A stretch of DNA of 64,000 bases from Pseudomonas sp. R5(2019) (GCF_009905435.1 NZ_JAAAMT010000012.1:1-64000); one strand, 5' to 3'. Numbered from the stretch's first letter, positions 8,737-18,447 are shown. The notes: generated from the sequence alone by a model not told the origin. Translations and numbers: made by a program.

Positions 8737-9095
8737 AGCAGCACCACGCCCCAGACCAGCGCGATCATGGTCAACGTCACCAGTTGGGCGGCGCTGCCCA
8801 TGTCCTTGGCGTTCTTGGACAGCGGGTGGCGCTCCAGCGAGATGCGGTCAATGGCCGCCTCGACCGCCGAGTTGAACAACTCAACGATCAGCGACAGCAG
8901 ACACACCGCAATCAACACGGCACGCTCGGCACGGCTCACGTCCAGCCAAAAGGCGAGGGGCACCATCAGCACGTTGAGCAGCACCAACTGACGGAACGCG
9001 GCTTCCCCGATATAGGCTGCACGCAGCCCGTCCAGCGAGTAACGCGCAGCATTGAAAATACGTTTGAGGCCGGTCTGGCCCTTGAAAGGCGACAT
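8733..9095 (-). CDS. dgkA: Diacylglycerol kinase DgkA
   Basis: This is a small integral membrane kinase of 120 residues that phosphorylates diacylglycerol released by membrane-derived oligosaccharide and lipopolysaccharide modification. Three hydrophobic helices are visible. The signature NSAVEAAIDRISLERHPLSKNAKDMGSAA (about residues 76-104) contains the catalytic Glu and Asp/Asn residues of the family. It is convergent with finR, and erdR lies upstream on the same strand with a 74-bp gap. Confidence 0.94.
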   Translation of the reverse strand: MSPFKGQTGLKRIFNAARYSLDGLRAAYIGEAAFRQLVLLNVLMVPLAFWLDVSRAERAVLIAVCLLSLIVELFNSAVEAAIDRISLERHPLSKNAKDMGSAAQLVTLTMIALVWGVVLL

Positions 9096-9169
9096 AAATG
9101 GGCTACTGCAACCAAGGAGGTGGAAACGCTAGTTCAGATCGGGTCAAAAAAGCGTGAAGGACAGGCCAC

Positions 9170-9820
9170 TCAACTCGACGAGATCGATTCAAGTTGTTGC
9201 AGGAGCAAGGCGGCCTGAGTTCGGGTACGCACGCCCAGCTTGCGGAAAATCGCCGTGACGTGGGCCTTGATGGTGGCTTCGGACACGCTCAATTCATAGG
9301 CGATCTGCTTGTTCAGCAAACCTTCGCAGACCATGGTCAAGACCCGGAACTGCTGGGGTGTCAGGCTGGCCAGGCCTTCGCTGGCGGCCTTGGCTTCGGC
9401 CGAGACACTGACGGCCTCGAACGCTTGCGGCGGCCACCAGACATCACCGTCGAGCACCTTGCGCACCGCTTGCTGGATGATTTCAAGCGAACTGGATTTA
9501 GGGATGAAACCGCTGGCGCCAAACTCGCGCGAGCGCACCATCACCGAGGCTTCTTCCTGGGCCGAGACCATTACCACCGGGACCTGTGGGTACTGACCAC
9601 GGAGCAGGACCAGGCCGGAAAAGCCGTAGGCCCCCGGCATGTTCAGGTCCAGCAGGACCAGATCCCAGTCGGATTTCTCTGTCAGACGGGTTTCAAGCTC
9701 AGCGATACTCGCGACTTCGACCAGTCGGGTTTCCTTGCCCAGGCCCAGGGTGAGGGCTTGGTGCAATGCGCTGCGAAACAAAGGGTGGTCATCGGCTATC
9801 AGGATTTCGTATGTGGCCAT
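9170..9820 (-). CDS. erdR: NarL/LuxR-type response regulator, ErdR-like
   Basis: This is a 216-residue two-component response regulator. The receiver domain has acidic pocket residues D10/D11, the phospho-acceptor D58 (LLDLNMP) and the conserved K109 (GFIPKS). The C-terminal LuxR helix-turn-helix spans about residues 148-210 (LTPQQFRVLTMVCEGLLNKQIAYEL). A location beside dgkA is that of ErdR (CrbR in Vibrio). In pseudomonads this regulator works with the distant kinase MxtR to control acetate and ethanol use. No sensor kinase is present in the window, which fits an orphan-encoded regulator. The symbol is inferred from synteny. Confidence 0.82.
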   Translation of the reverse strand: MATYEILIADDHPLFRSALHQALTLGLGKETRLVEVASIAELETRLTEKSDWDLVLLDLNMPGAYGFSGLVLLRGQYPQVPVVMVSAQEEASVMVRSREFGASGFIPKSSSLEIIQQAVRKVLDGDVWWPPQAFEAVSVSAEAKAASEGLASLTPQQFRVLTMVCEGLLNKQIAYELSVSEATIKAHVTAIFRKLGVRTRTQAALLLQQLESISSS

Positions 9821-10079
9821 CGATCAAATGATCCTGTTCTGTGCAAGCGCCTTTTTTGAGGACGCTTGCCGAGGCAACTCAAGGCATCGGTGTTGTGCAC
9901 CGTACGCCGCTGGACATTCCCTAACGCCCAAAATACGCGTGTTCAGACCTTCGTCGTGCCCGAATCGGCGCCAAGGATGCCGAGGCGGGCCCGGGTGGTC
10001 AAGTTCAAAGGAGCATAATGCCATTGTAGTGCCCGATGCCTTGGTGACCGCCAGCAGCAGACCAATCAACCGGTCGCGA

Positions 10080-10790
10080 CTACAGATACGGCTGCAAGCG
10101 CGTGTGCACGGCATCCTGCTCATCAATCGGCAACTGGAACTTGGCGCTCAGGTAATGGGTGCTGAAGACATCCAGGTAAGCGTCCAGCGCATCGGCAGCC
10201 GTCAGGTCTTGCGCCAGCTCCAGGCACATCGCGGCGACTTCGGCGGTACAAAAATGATCGTCACGCTTGGAACGCCGCAGCTTGTAGCGAGACAGGCGCT
10301 CCGGCTCCAGGCTCAGGACCGGGAAGCGATCGAAGTACGGGCTTTTGCGAAACATCTTGCGTGCTTCCGTCCAGGTTGCATCCAGCAGGATGAACAATGG
10401 CCGCTTGCCGTGGGCCGGCGCCACCTGGGTCACGACCCGTTGCGGCTCGACGAACTCGCCGGGAAACACCAGATACGGCTGCCACTGGGGATCATCGAGC
10501 AGTGCCAGCAAGGCTTCGTCCACATGCTTGCGTTGCCAGTTGAAGGCATGGGTCCAGGCAATGGTGTCGGCAATCAACCAGCCGGTATTGCTGGGTTTAA
10601 GCGGTTCCACATCGTGCATCACCAGACACATGCCCGAGCGAGCCTCGACACGGGGTCGCCAGGCACACAGGCAGTGGCTGGGGATCACTCGGCAATCCGG
10701 GCAACGCGGGGCACGCGAGCCACGGGCGGTAAAGGGCTTGACGCAACGAGCCAGGCGCTCATCGCGCAGCAGAGAAACAGCATTGCTCAT
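10080..10790 (-). CDS. tapT: DTW-domain tRNA-uridine aminocarboxypropyltransferase
   Basis: DTW-domain proteins (E. coli TapT/YfiP) transfer the 3-amino-3-carboxypropyl group of S-adenosylmethionine to uridine in tRNA, giving acp3U. The 236-residue protein carries a probable zinc site C30, C33, C40, C42 (CPDCRVIPSHCLC). The hallmark DATW is at residues 137-140, followed by TEARKMFRKS. The ATG at 10790 is preferred because the open frame further upstream to 10931 is low in recognisable sequence and reads through the promoter region. The 259-bp gap to erdR holds no supported gene. Confidence 0.85.
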   Translation of the reverse strand: MSNAVSLLRDERLARCVKPFTARGSRAPRCPDCRVIPSHCLCAWRPRVEARSGMCLVMHDVEPLKPSNTGWLIADTIAWTHAFNWQRKHVDEALLALLDDPQWQPYLVFPGEFVEPQRVVTQVAPAHGKRPLFILLDATWTEARKMFRKSPYFDRFPVLSLEPERLSRYKLRRSKRDDHFCTAEVAAMCLELAQDLTAADALDAYLDVFSTHYLSAKFQLPIDEQDAVHTRLQPYL

Positions 10791-11028
10791 GAGCGCGGAC
10801 AACAAAGGCAGGACAGGATCGACACGACAACAACTCGCAAGCTCAAAAGCTGGCGAGTTTATCAGATCGCCCGTGCTGCTAATGAGATAGAGCGCCACGG
10901 CGACGTCCCTTATAATCGCCCCCCTAATCACTCACGGTTTACGCTACAGCGTCCACCCCGCGGAGGCCGCACTGAACGTACCGCCAGGTCGCTGGTCCAA
11001 TCGCCAGTCACCGAATCAGGAGAGTTGC

Positions 11029-11454
11029 ATGCTGCGTTTTATCGTTCCGTCCATCACCTTGCTGCTCGCGCTGCCGCTGGGCGTCCAGGCTGCATCGCTG
11101 AAAGACTTTGAGCTCGACAAGATGCTGGACAAGGTCGCCAAGCAAAGCAGCGTCGGCACCCCGAGGGCGATCAACGACGACATTCTTGACCAGGGCTACA
11201 CGGTGAGTGGCAAGGAGCTGATCAATCACCTGAGCGTGCGCGAAAGCCATGCGGTGAAAATGCGTGCCAATCCGGATGCGGTACGCTTTCAGCTGGGCAA
11301 AAGCGTGTGCCTGAACAATGGCTACCGCCAGTTGTTGGCCAAGGGTGCGGTCATGCGATACGACTTCACCGAATACAAAACCAATCGCCCGGTCACTACC
11401 GAACGCTTCACGGCTGCCGATTGCGGCATGACCAACCCGCCGAAGAAGAAGTAA
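11029..11454 (+). CDS. QSregVF-family small secreted protein (PA3611-like)
   Basis: This is a 141-residue protein with a clear Sec signal peptide (about residues 1-21, hydrophobic core FIVPSITLLLALPLG, cleavage near VQA-A). The mature part resembles P. aeruginosa PA3611, described as a quorum-sensing-regulated virulence factor of unknown mechanism. It has two cysteines (VCLNNG and ADCGM) that could form a disulfide in the periplasm. The C-terminus is lysine-rich (NPPKKK). The ribosome-binding site AGGAGAG precedes the ATG. It is a single gene flanked by non-coding DNA. Confidence 0.75.
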   Translation: MLRFIVPSITLLLALPLGVQAASLKDFELDKMLDKVAKQSSVGTPRAINDDILDQGYTVSGKELINHLSVRESHAVKMRANPDAVRFQLGKSVCLNNGYRQLLAKGAVMRYDFTEYKTNRPVTTERFTAADCGMTNPPKKK

Positions 11455-11850
11455 CACCCTCCTCCGTTGACGCGCCATCGCACCAGCTGGCGCGTCATGT
11501 GCGCCCGCTTCCCTCAGGCTTTCGGCGCCCTCTGTAGCTCGACAAACTGATTGCCAGTCATGGTTTTAAGAGCACATGATCAAGTCAGCATAAAGATCCG
11601 GCAGGGTCTAGATTTAGAAAGACGAATCCCCATTTCCTGACGGGCAAGCGGAGGGGATTGCCCAACCACTGGTTGAATGATTGCCATAAGACAAAGCAGA
11701 TACTGTATGGAAGCAAACACTGCCTTACCGGCGCAGGTGGCGCTTAAGTAACCGCCGCCTTGCACGCACGGTAACCAGCGATACATACAGTGTCGCGGCC
11801 TGACCGCAATGCCCTCAGGCCAAAGGTTGCGATGCAGAAGGAGACGTTGA
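11455..11850. other. 396-bp non-coding gap
   Basis: The gap starts with a perfect 9-bp hairpin (GACGCGCCA at 11469-11477 with TGGCGCGTC at 11488-11496). That hairpin lacks a T-tract, so it is at best a weak terminator for the preceding gene. The rest is of lower G+C than its neighbours. Near the 3' end a GCCTGA/TCAGGC hairpin (11798-11820) precedes the ribosome-binding site AAGGAG of the LOG gene. No gene or known RNA was recognised. A 68-codon minus-strand frame at 11580-11786 shows no family features. Confidence 0.6.
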
Positions 11851-12984
11851 ATGCCTTATAAACCGAATGATTTCCTATCCACTTACTTCAAGAGCAACGG
11901 TATCGACCTCACCAGCAAGGTCGAAGAACAGATCAATCTGGTGGCACCCAATAGCCCAAACCAGCCGCTCTACCGCGACATGATCCTCACTGTCCTGCGC
12001 ATGGCCCAGGACGACCGCGATCGCTGGAACGCAAAGATTACCCTGCAGGCCTTGCGTGAACTCGATCACGCCTTCCGCGTACTGGAACAGTACAGGGACA
12101 AGCGCAAGGTCACCGTGTTCGGCTCAGCCCGAACGCCTGTCGAACACCCCCTCTATGCCTTGGCTCGTGAACTGGGCGCCGCGCTGGCACGCTCGGACCT
12201 GACAGTCATCACCGGTGCCGGCGGCGGCATCATGGCGGCGGCCCACGAAGGTGCCGGGCTGGAACACAGCCTGGGGTTCAATATCACCCTGCCCTTTGAA
12301 CAACATGCCAATGCCACCGTGGAAGGCACCGACAAATTGCTGCCGTTCCACTTCTTTTTCATTCGCAAGCTGTTCTTCGTCAAGGAGGCTGACGCACTGG
12401 TGCTCTGCCCTGGCGGCTTCGGCACGCTGGATGAAGCACTGGAAGTGCTGACGCTGATCCAGACTGGCAAGAGCCCGCTGGTGCCTGTGGTGCTGCTGGA
12501 TGCACCCGGCGGGACGTTCTGGAAGGAAGCGTTGAGCTTTATCAAGCGCGAGCTGGAGGACAACCGCTACATTCTGCCCAGCGACATGAAACTGATACGA
12601 CTGGTCTATAGCGCCGAAGAGGCGGTCCAGCAGATCAACCAGTTCTACGGCAACTACCACTCCAGCCGCTGGCTGAAAAACCTGTTCGTGATCCGCATGC
12701 ACCATGCGTTGACCGAAAATGCCTTGACCACCATGCAGACCGACTTCGCCGACCTGTGCCTGAGCGACACCTTCCATCAACATGCCTACAACGGGGAAGA
12801 GCATGACGAACCCCAGTACAGCCATCTGGCGCGGCTGGCCTTTACCTTCAATGGGCGCGATCACGGTCGTTTGCGAGCGTTGGTCGATTTTATCAACCTT
12901 GAGGAAAACTGGGTTAAACCCCAAGGGCAACAGCAGACGCCATCCGTACAACGCTCATCGCGTGAACCCCTGAAAGTCAACTGA
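11851..12984 (+). CDS. LOG-family (TIGR00730) nucleotide-binding protein
   Basis: This 377-residue protein has a Rossmann-like LOG domain. KVTVFGSARTP (about 86-96) starts the domain, GAGGGIMAAAHEGA (about 123-136) contacts the nucleotide, and PGGFGTLDEALEVL (187-200) is the PGGxGTxxE signature. Related LOG proteins hydrolyse nucleoside 5'-monophosphates to base and ribose 5-phosphate. The substrate of this long version is not certain. It differs from the short LOG proteins by an N-terminal helical region of about 85 residues and a C-terminal tail of about 100 residues. AAGGAG precedes the ATG at good distance. It converges with recX. Confidence 0.85.
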   Translation: MPYKPNDFLSTYFKSNGIDLTSKVEEQINLVAPNSPNQPLYRDMILTVLRMAQDDRDRWNAKITLQALRELDHAFRVLEQYRDKRKVTVFGSARTPVEHPLYALARELGAALARSDLTVITGAGGGIMAAAHEGAGLEHSLGFNITLPFEQHANATVEGTDKLLPFHFFFIRKLFFVKEADALVLCPGGFGTLDEALEVLTLIQTGKSPLVPVVLLDAPGGTFWKEALSFIKRELEDNRYILPSDMKLIRLVYSAEEAVQQINQFYGNYHSSRWLKNLFVIRMHHALTENALTTMQTDFADLCLSDTFHQHAYNGEEHDEPQYSHLARLAFTFNGRDHGRLRALVDFINLEENWVKPQGQQQTPSVQRSSREPLKVN

Positions 12985-12998
12985 CGCCCAAAACAAAA

Positions 12999-13023
12999 CT
13001 GCCAACCTTATGAAGGTTGGCAG
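12999..13023 (-). terminator. Terminator downstream of recX
   Basis: A perfect 11-bp stem (CTGCCAACCTT with AAGGTTGGCAG) surrounds a 3-nt loop. On the minus strand it is followed by TTTTGTTTT, so it ends recA-recX transcription. It also lies 14 nt after the LOG gene stop and may act weakly for that gene. Confidence 0.88.
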
Positions 13024-13032
13024 CGTTGTCAT

Positions 13033-13500
13033 TCAATCATCCAGGTCACGGCCGCTCAACAAGCGGCCCACCATCTCCATCGAATATCCCCGATAGACCA
13101 GAAAGCGCGTTTGCTTTGACCGTTCGCGCTGATCCGCAGGACGCTGGCCGGAGAATTTTCGCTGCCAGGTGTCACGCAAGTGCTCCTGCCAATCGACCCC
13201 GCTTTCTCGCAAGGCCTGCTCGATATCGGAACGCTGCAAGCCGCGCTGCCCGAGTTCTTCCCGGATGCGAACAGGACCGTAGCCAGCGCGTGCGCGATAG
13301 CCGATAAAGCTTTCCAGATAACGGGATTCACTCAGAAGACCCTCTTCCGTCAGGCGGTCGAGCGCTTCATCGATCAATTCAGGCGGGGCGCCGCGCTGAC
13401 GCAGTTTACGCGTCAGCTCGACTCGACCGTGCTCGCGTCGCGCGAGCAGGTCCATGGCTGTCCGTCGCACCGCGACGGGGGTATCGAGTACTACGGACAT
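13033..13500 (-). CDS. recX: RecA-regulating protein RecX
   Basis: RecX binds RecA filaments and limits recombinase activity. The 155-residue, helix-rich, strongly charged protein has the three-repeat RecX layout: [55 protein letters not shown], and [16 protein letters not shown]. It starts 4 nt after the recA stop in the same transcript, the normal arrangement, so it shares SOS control. A strong terminator follows. Confidence 0.95.
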   Translation of the reverse strand: MSVVLDTPVAVRRTAMDLLARREHGRVELTRKLRQRGAPPELIDEALDRLTEEGLLSESRYLESFIGYRARAGYGPVRIREELGQRGLQRSDIEQALRESGVDWQEHLRDTWQRKFSGQRPADQRERSKQTRFLVYRGYSMEMVGRLLSGRDLDD

Positions 13501-13504
13501 GGGA

Positions 13505-14566
13505 TCAGAAGTTGGCGTCGGCGTCTTCAGGCGCTTCTTCCACTTCTACTGCAGCGGCACCCGGCTTGACGGTTGGCGCGCCGGTCAGCAGCTTGTCGCG
13601 AATCTGTTTCTCGAGGGCGGCGGCGATTTCCGGGTTCTCTTGCAGGAACTTGGCGGAGTTGGCCTTGCCCTGACCGATCTTGCTGCCCTGGTAGCTGTAC
13701 CACGCACCGGCCTTTTCCAGGAAACCGTGCAGAACGCCCAGGTCGATGATCTCGCCGTTCAGGTAGATGCCCTTGCCGTAGAGGATCTGGAACTCAGCCT
13801 GACGGAAAGGAGGGGCAACCTTGTTCTTGACGATCTTGACGCGGGTTTCGCTACCGACAACCTCGTCACCTTCCTTGACCGCGCCGGTACGACGGATATC
13901 CAGGCGGACCGAAGCGTAGAACTTCAGCGCGTTACCACCGGTGGTGGTTTCCGGGCTGCCGAACATGACACCGATCTTCATGCGGATCTGGTTGATGAAG
14001 ATGACCAGGCAGTTGGCGTTCTTGATGTTACCGGTGATTTTACGCAGCGCCTGGGACATCAGGCGAGCCTGCAGGCCCACGTGCATGTCACCCATCTCGC
14101 CTTCGATCTCGGCCTTTGGAACCAGTGCGGCCACGGAGTCGACGATGATGACGTCAACAGCGTTGGAGCGCACCAGCATGTCGGTGATTTCCAGTGCCTG
14201 CTCGCCGGTGTCCGGCTGGGAAACCAGCAGGTCGTCGACGTTGACGCCCAGCTTGCCGGCGTATTCAGGGTCCAGGGCGTGCTCGGCATCGACGAACGCA
14301 CAGGTGGCACCCATTTTTTGCGCCTGGGCGATGACCGACAGGGTCAGTGTGGTTTTACCGGAAGATTCAGGACCGTAGATTTCGACGATACGGCCTTTGG
14401 GCAAGCCGCCGATGCCCAGGGCAATGTCCAGACCGAGCGAGCCGGTGGAGATGGCCGGGATGGCCTGGCGATCGTGATCGCCCATGCGCATGACCGCACC
14501 TTTACCGAATTGACGTTCGATCTGACCCAGGGCCGCAGCCAAGGCACGCTTCTTGTTGTCGTCCAT
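13505..14566 (-). CDS. recA: Recombinase A
   Basis: RecA is the ATP-dependent strand-exchange protein and SOS co-protease. The 353-residue chain has the Walker A motif GPESSGKT at residues 65-72. Other RecA landmarks are [17 protein letters not shown], the Walker [23 protein letters not shown], and the loop-2 region [30 protein letters not shown]. The tail is acidic ([14 protein letters not shown]), as expected. A LexA box lies about 42 nt upstream, and recX follows after 4 nt. Confidence 0.99.
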   Translation of the reverse strand: MDDNKKRALAAALGQIERQFGKGAVMRMGDHDRQAIPAISTGSLGLDIALGIGGLPKGRIVEIYGPESSGKTTLTLSVIAQAQKMGATCAFVDAEHALDPEYAGKLGVNVDDLLVSQPDTGEQALEITDMLVRSNAVDVIIVDSVAALVPKAEIEGEMGDMHVGLQARLMSQALRKITGNIKNANCLVIFINQIRMKIGVMFGSPETTTGGNALKFYASVRLDIRRTGAVKEGDEVVGSETRVKIVKNKVAPPFRQAEFQILYGKGIYLNGEIIDLGVLHGFLEKAGAWYSYQGSKIGQGKANSAKFLQENPEIAAALEKQIRDKLLTGAPTVKPGAAAVEVEEAPEDADANF

Positions 14567-14607
14567 TGAAGTCCTCGTAATTCAATAAGGCCTGACGGCC
14601 AGAATAA

Positions 14608-14623
14608 CTGTATAAGTAGCCAG
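14608..14623 (-). promoter_or_regulatory. LexA (SOS) box of recA
   Basis: CTGTATAAGTAGCCAG fits the gamma-proteobacterial LexA consensus CTG-N10-CAG, with the first half perfect. It lies 42-57 nt upstream of the recA start, where it would overlap the promoter. LexA repression and DNA-damage induction of recA-recX are inferred from this. Confidence 0.85.
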
Positions 14624-14650
14624 TATTATTCCACAGGGTTTTGCAACCGC

Positions 14651-15151
14651 CTACCCCCGATTTGCTATTTCTTCGGCAGCAAGCTGGATCAGCCCCTCTA
14701 GCGCGGCCTTCACCGTTTGTCGGCGGACTTCGTCACGGTCGCCAGGGAAGTGTCGGCACTCAACCAGCTCTCGTTCGCCGGCCGACCAGGCCAGCCACAC
14801 GGTACCGACCGGCTTCTGTGGCGAGCCGCCGTCCGGGCCGGCGATCCCGCTGACCGCCACGGCGAACCGTGCCCCGCTTTCGGCACGTGCACCGCGCACC
14901 ATGGCCTCGACCACTTCACGGCTGACCGCCCCCACTGTGGCGAACAACGCGTCGGCAACGCCCAGCTGCTTGCTTTTCTGGGCATTGGAATAGGTCACGT
15001 AGCCGGCCTCGAACCAGGTTGAACTGCCGGCGATTCGGGTGATGGCCTCGGCAATGCCACCACCGGTACAGGACTCGGCGGTGGTGACCTGGGCATTCAG
15101 GCGGCGCAGACGCTCGCCGAGGGTGCTGGCCAGTTGGGTGATCGGGTCCAT
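14651..15151 (-). CDS. pncC: Nicotinamide-nucleotide amidase (CinA C-terminal family)
   Basis: This is a 166-residue stand-alone CinA C-terminal domain, the PncC type. It deamidates nicotinamide mononucleotide to nicotinate mononucleotide in pyridine nucleotide recycling. The active-site loop TTAESCTGGGIAEAIT (about residues 22-37) and AVSGIAGPDGGSPQKPVGTVW (about 106-126) are clear. The ATG at 15151 (MDPITQLASTLGERL) is the family-typical start. A longer frame to 15238 is not supported. It is the usual neighbour of recA in Pseudomonas and is divergent from mutS. Confidence 0.92.
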   Translation of the reverse strand: MDPITQLASTLGERLRRLNAQVTTAESCTGGGIAEAITRIAGSSTWFEAGYVTYSNAQKSKQLGVADALFATVGAVSREVVEAMVRGARAESGARFAVAVSGIAGPDGGSPQKPVGTVWLAWSAGERELVECRHFPGDRDEVRRQTVKAALEGLIQLAAEEIANRG

Positions 15152-15369
15152 GACGCGCTCCGTTGAGGGGTTCCGGTTGCCTACCGTACACGAGGCATGC
15201 AGCCATGCAAGGGCAGCGAACCCGAGAATATGCTGCAAGCTGCGACAGCCTCCGCGGTCTCATACATAGAGTGCCGATTGCTGCCCCGCGTTCGGCAAGC
15301 GAGGGAAAATCCCTGTACTATTCGCCGCTTGCCTTATTGTCTAATCGACACTGCGAGCCACGTTTGCGC

Positions 15370-17937
15370 ATGAGTGACCTTTCAAACCACACCCCGATGA
15401 TGCAGCAGTACTGGAAGCTGAAGAACCAGCACCTGGACCAGCTGATGTTTTACCGCATGGGCGACTTTTACGAGATCTTCTACGAAGACGCGAAAAAAGC
15501 CGCGAAACTGCTGGATATCACCCTGACTGCGCGTGGGCAGTCCGCGGGCCAGTCGATTCCCATGTGCGGTATTCCGTACCATGCTGCCGAAGGCTACCTG
15601 GCCAAGCTGGTGAAGCTGGGCGAATCGGTGGTGATCTGTGAGCAGATTGGCGACCCGGCAACCAGCAAGGGCCCGGTCGAGCGCCAGGTGGTGCGCATCA
15701 TTACCCCCGGCACTGTCAGTGATGAAGCCCTGCTCGATGAGCGTCGCGACAATCTGATCGCCGCCGTGCTTGGCGATGAACGCCTGTTCGGCCTGGCCGT
15801 GCTGGACATCACCAGCGGCAACTTCAGTGTGCTTGAAATCAAGGGCTGGGAAAATCTGCTGGCGGAGCTTGAGCGCATCAACCCGGTCGAGCTGATGATT
15901 CCGGACGACTGGCCGCAAGGCCTGCCCGCCGAAAAGCGCCGTGGCTCGCGCCGCCGCGCGCCGTGGGATTTCGACCGTGACTCGGCTTTCAAAAGCCTGT
16001 GCCAGCAGTTCTCGACCCAGGACCTTAAAGGCTTCGGCTGCGAGAAGCTGACCCTGGCCATCGGTGCCGCCGGCTGCCTGCTTGGCTATGCCAAGGAAAC
16101 CCAGCGCACCGCCCTGCCCCACCTGCGCAGCCTGCGCCACGAACGCCTGGACGACACCGTGGTGCTCGACGGCGCCAGCCGGCGCAACCTGGAGCTGGAC
16201 GTGAACCTGGCCGGTGGCCGCGACAATACCCTGCAATCGGTGATCGATCGTTGCCAGACCGCCATGGGCAGCCGCCTGCTGACCCGCTGGCTGAACCGCC
16301 CGCTGCGCGACCTTAAAGTACTCACGGCACGCCAGGGTTCGATTCGCTGCCTGCTCGAGGCCTACCGTTTCGAAAAGCTGCAGCCGCAACTCAAGGAAAT
16401 CGGCGATATCGAGCGGATCCTTGCGCGTATCGGCCTGCGCAATGCCCGCCCACGCGACCTGGCTCGCCTGCGTGATGCCCTCGGCGCATTGCCAGAGCTG
16501 CAAAACGCCATGGCCGAGCTGGAAGCACCGCACCTGGCGCGCCTGGCAGCCATTGCCGGCACTTACCCGGAACTGGCCGACCTGCTGCAAAAGGCAATCA
16601 TCGATAACCCGCCTGCGGTCATCCGCGATGGCGGCGTGCTGAAAACCGGCTACGACAGCGAACTCGACGAGCTGCAGTCGCTGAGCGAGAACGCCGGTCA
16701 GTTCCTGATCGACCTGGAAGCCCGCGAGAAGGCCCGCACCGGCCTTGCCAACCTCAAGGTCGGCTATAACCGCGTGCATGGCTACTTTATCGAATTGCCG
16801 AGCAAGCAGGCCGAACAGGCTCCGGGCGACTACATTCGGCGTCAGACCCTCAAGGGCGCCGAACGTTTTATCACCCCCGAACTCAAGGCCTTCGAAGACA
16901 AGGCCCTGTCCGCCAAGAGCCGCGCCCTTGCCCGGGAAAAAATGCTCTACGACGCCTTGCTCGAAACCATGATCGGGCATCTGCCGCCGTTGCAGGACAC
17001 CGCTGCGGCGCTGGCCGAGCTGGATGTATTGAGCAACTTGGCCGAACGCGCGCTGAACCTGGACCTGAACTGTCCAAGCTTCGTCGAAGAGCCCTGTATG
17101 CGCATCACCCAGGGCCGTCACCCGGTAGTGGAGCAGGTGCTGACCACCCCGTTCGTGGCCAACGACTTGGCGCTCGATGACAGCACGCGCATGCTGATCA
17201 TTACCGGCCCCAACATGGGCGGTAAATCGACATATATGCGGCAAACGGCGTTGATCGTGCTGCTTGCCCATATCGGCAGCTTCGTCCCGGCCGCGAGCTG
17301 CGAATTGTCGCTGGTGGACCGGATCTTCACCCGGATCGGTTCCAGCGACGACCTGGCCGGCGGGCGCTCGACCTTCATGGTCGAAATGAGCGAAACCGCG
17401 AATATCCTGCACAACGCCACCGAACGCAGCCTGGTGCTGATGGACGAAGTGGGCCGCGGCACCAGCACCTTTGACGGTCTGTCGCTGGCTTGGGCCGCAG
17501 CCGAGCGGCTGGCACAGTTGCGCGCCTGCACGCTGTTTGCCACCCACTACTTCGAGCTGACCGTACTGCCGGAAAACGAACCGCTGGTGGCCAACGTTCA
17601 CCTGAACGCCACCGAGCACAATGAGCGAATCGTCTTCCTGCACCATGTACTGCCGGGCCCAGCCAGCCAAAGCTACGGCCTGGCGGTGGCGCAACTGGCC
17701 GGCGTGCCAGGGGTTGTGATCCAGCGCGCGCGGGAACACTTGAGCCGCCTGGAAACCTCAAGCCTGGCCGTTGAGACACCCGTTGCCAAACCCGGCCAGA
17801 CGTCGGTCCCGCATCAAAGCGATCTGTTCGCCAGCCTGCCACATCCGGTGCTCGACGAGCTTGCGCGCACCGATATCGACAACCTGACTCCGCGTCAGGC
17901 ACTCGATTTGCTCTATACACTTAAGACACGGGTCTAA
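15370..17937 (+). CDS. mutS: DNA mismatch repair protein MutS
   Basis: MutS recognises mismatches and small loops and recruits MutL. The 855-residue protein has the N-terminal mismatch-contact motif GDFYEIF (Phe-x-Glu) near residue 37 and the ATPase Walker A GPNMGGKS at 613-620. Walker B lies in [16 protein letters not shown] and the signature region in [10 protein letters not shown]. The C-terminal tetramerisation segment ([18 protein letters not shown]) is intact. The ATG at 15370 starts [18 protein letters not shown]. An upstream in-frame stretch back to 15163 overlaps the pncC promoter region and is rejected. Confidence 0.98.
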   Translation: MSDLSNHTPMMQQYWKLKNQHLDQLMFYRMGDFYEIFYEDAKKAAKLLDITLTARGQSAGQSIPMCGIPYHAAEGYLAKLVKLGESVVICEQIGDPATSKGPVERQVVRIITPGTVSDEALLDERRDNLIAAVLGDERLFGLAVLDITSGNFSVLEIKGWENLLAELERINPVELMIPDDWPQGLPAEKRRGSRRRAPWDFDRDSAFKSLCQQFSTQDLKGFGCEKLTLAIGAAGCLLGYAKETQRTALPHLRSLRHERLDDTVVLDGASRRNLELDVNLAGGRDNTLQSVIDRCQTAMGSRLLTRWLNRPLRDLKVLTARQGSIRCLLEAYRFEKLQPQLKEIGDIERILARIGLRNARPRDLARLRDALGALPELQNAMAELEAPHLARLAAIAGTYPELADLLQKAIIDNPPAVIRDGGVLKTGYDSELDELQSLSENAGQFLIDLEAREKARTGLANLKVGYNRVHGYFIELPSKQAEQAPGDYIRRQTLKGAERFITPELKAFEDKALSAKSRALAREKMLYDALLETMIGHLPPLQDTAAALAELDVLSNLAERALNLDLNCPSFVEEPCMRITQGRHPVVEQVLTTPFVANDLALDDSTRMLIITGPNMGGKSTYMRQTALIVLLAHIGSFVPAASCELSLVDRIFTRIGSSDDLAGGRSTFMVEMSETANILHNATERSLVLMDEVGRGTSTFDGLSLAWAAAERLAQLRACTLFATHYFELTVLPENEPLVANVHLNATEHNERIVFLHHVLPGPASQSYGLAVAQLAGVPGVVIQRAREHLSRLETSSLAVETPVAKPGQTSVPHQSDLFASLPHPVLDELARTDIDNLTPRQALDLLYTLKTRV

Positions 17938-18081
17938 CGCACGCACGCTCAAGCTGATAGAATCCCGCGCGGTTTGGGAACGCCGCGGACTCCTAGCCTG
18001 GTCCGCCGGCTGCCTGACCCAAACCTGGCGGAGCCCTGTCTGGATGGGTTCCGTTGCCGCCGCCTGAGGAGAAAACGAGAA

Positions 18082-18405
18082 ATGACCTTCGTCGTCACCG
18101 ACAACTGCATCAAGTGCAAGTACACCGACTGCGTAGAAGTCTGTCCGGTGGACTGCTTTTACGAAGGCCCGAACTTCCTGGTTATCCACCCGGATGAGTG
18201 CATCGATTGTGCACTGTGTGAGCCTGAATGCCCTGCCCAAGCGATCTTCTCGGAAGACGAAATTCCGGCAGGCATGGAAAACTTTATCGAGTTGAACGCC
18301 GAGCTGGCGGATATCTGGCCGAACATCACTGAACGAAAAGATCCGCTGCCGGATGCTGAAGAGTTCGATGGCGTCAAAGACAAGCTCGCGGATCTGGAGC
18401 GCTAA
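18082..18405 (+). CDS. fdxA: 7Fe ferredoxin FdxA
   Basis: This is a 107-residue electron carrier of the Azotobacter ferredoxin I type with one [3Fe-4S] and one [4Fe-4S] cluster. The first cysteine group is C9, C12, C17, C21 and C25 ([16 protein letters not shown]), and the second is C40, C43, C46 and C50 followed by Pro. The acidic C-terminal extension (about residues 60-107) is family-typical. The ATG at 18082 has GAGGAGAAAACGAGAA upstream. It follows mutS by 144 bp, carries its own terminator and converges on rsmZ. Confidence 0.95.
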   Translation: MTFVVTDNCIKCKYTDCVEVCPVDCFYEGPNFLVIHPDECIDCALCEPECPAQAIFSEDEIPAGMENFIELNAELADIWPNITERKDPLPDAEEFDGVKDKLADLER

Positions 18406-18418
18406 ACGCACCGGATTC

Positions 18419-18447
18419 AAAAAAGGCCCCACGAGGGCCTTTTTTTG
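18419..18447 (+). terminator. fdxA terminator
   Basis: AAAAAAGGCCC pairs with GGGCCTTTTTTT around a 5-nt loop (CACGA), 14 nt after the fdxA stop. The A and T runs make it potentially active in both directions, which would also insulate fdxA from rsmZ. Confidence 0.93.

Noticed and set aside
9824..10126. A 100-codon minus-strand frame in the erdR to tapT gap
   Set aside because: It overlaps the true 3' end of the DTW gene in another frame, lacks a ribosome-binding site and shows low-complexity composition.
11580..11786. A 68-codon minus-strand frame in the 396-bp gap
   Set aside because: It has no good ribosome-binding site and no recognisable family features, and it lies in a lower G+C non-coding stretch.
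14638..14660. TTGCAA upstream of recA as a -35 box
   Set aside because: No -10 box lies at an acceptable distance from it, so only the LexA box is reported.
16330..16350. GGTTCGATTC resembling a tRNA T-arm
   Set aside because: It lies within the mutS coding sequence with no acceptor or anticodon stems around it. No tRNA gene could be built anywhere in the window.
15382..17739. A 785-codon minus-strand open frame opposite mutS, and a similar 812-codon one opposite glnD (54465-56903)
   Set aside because: Both are antisense reading of highly biased real genes, rich in Gln, His, Val and Arg, with no recognisable domain.
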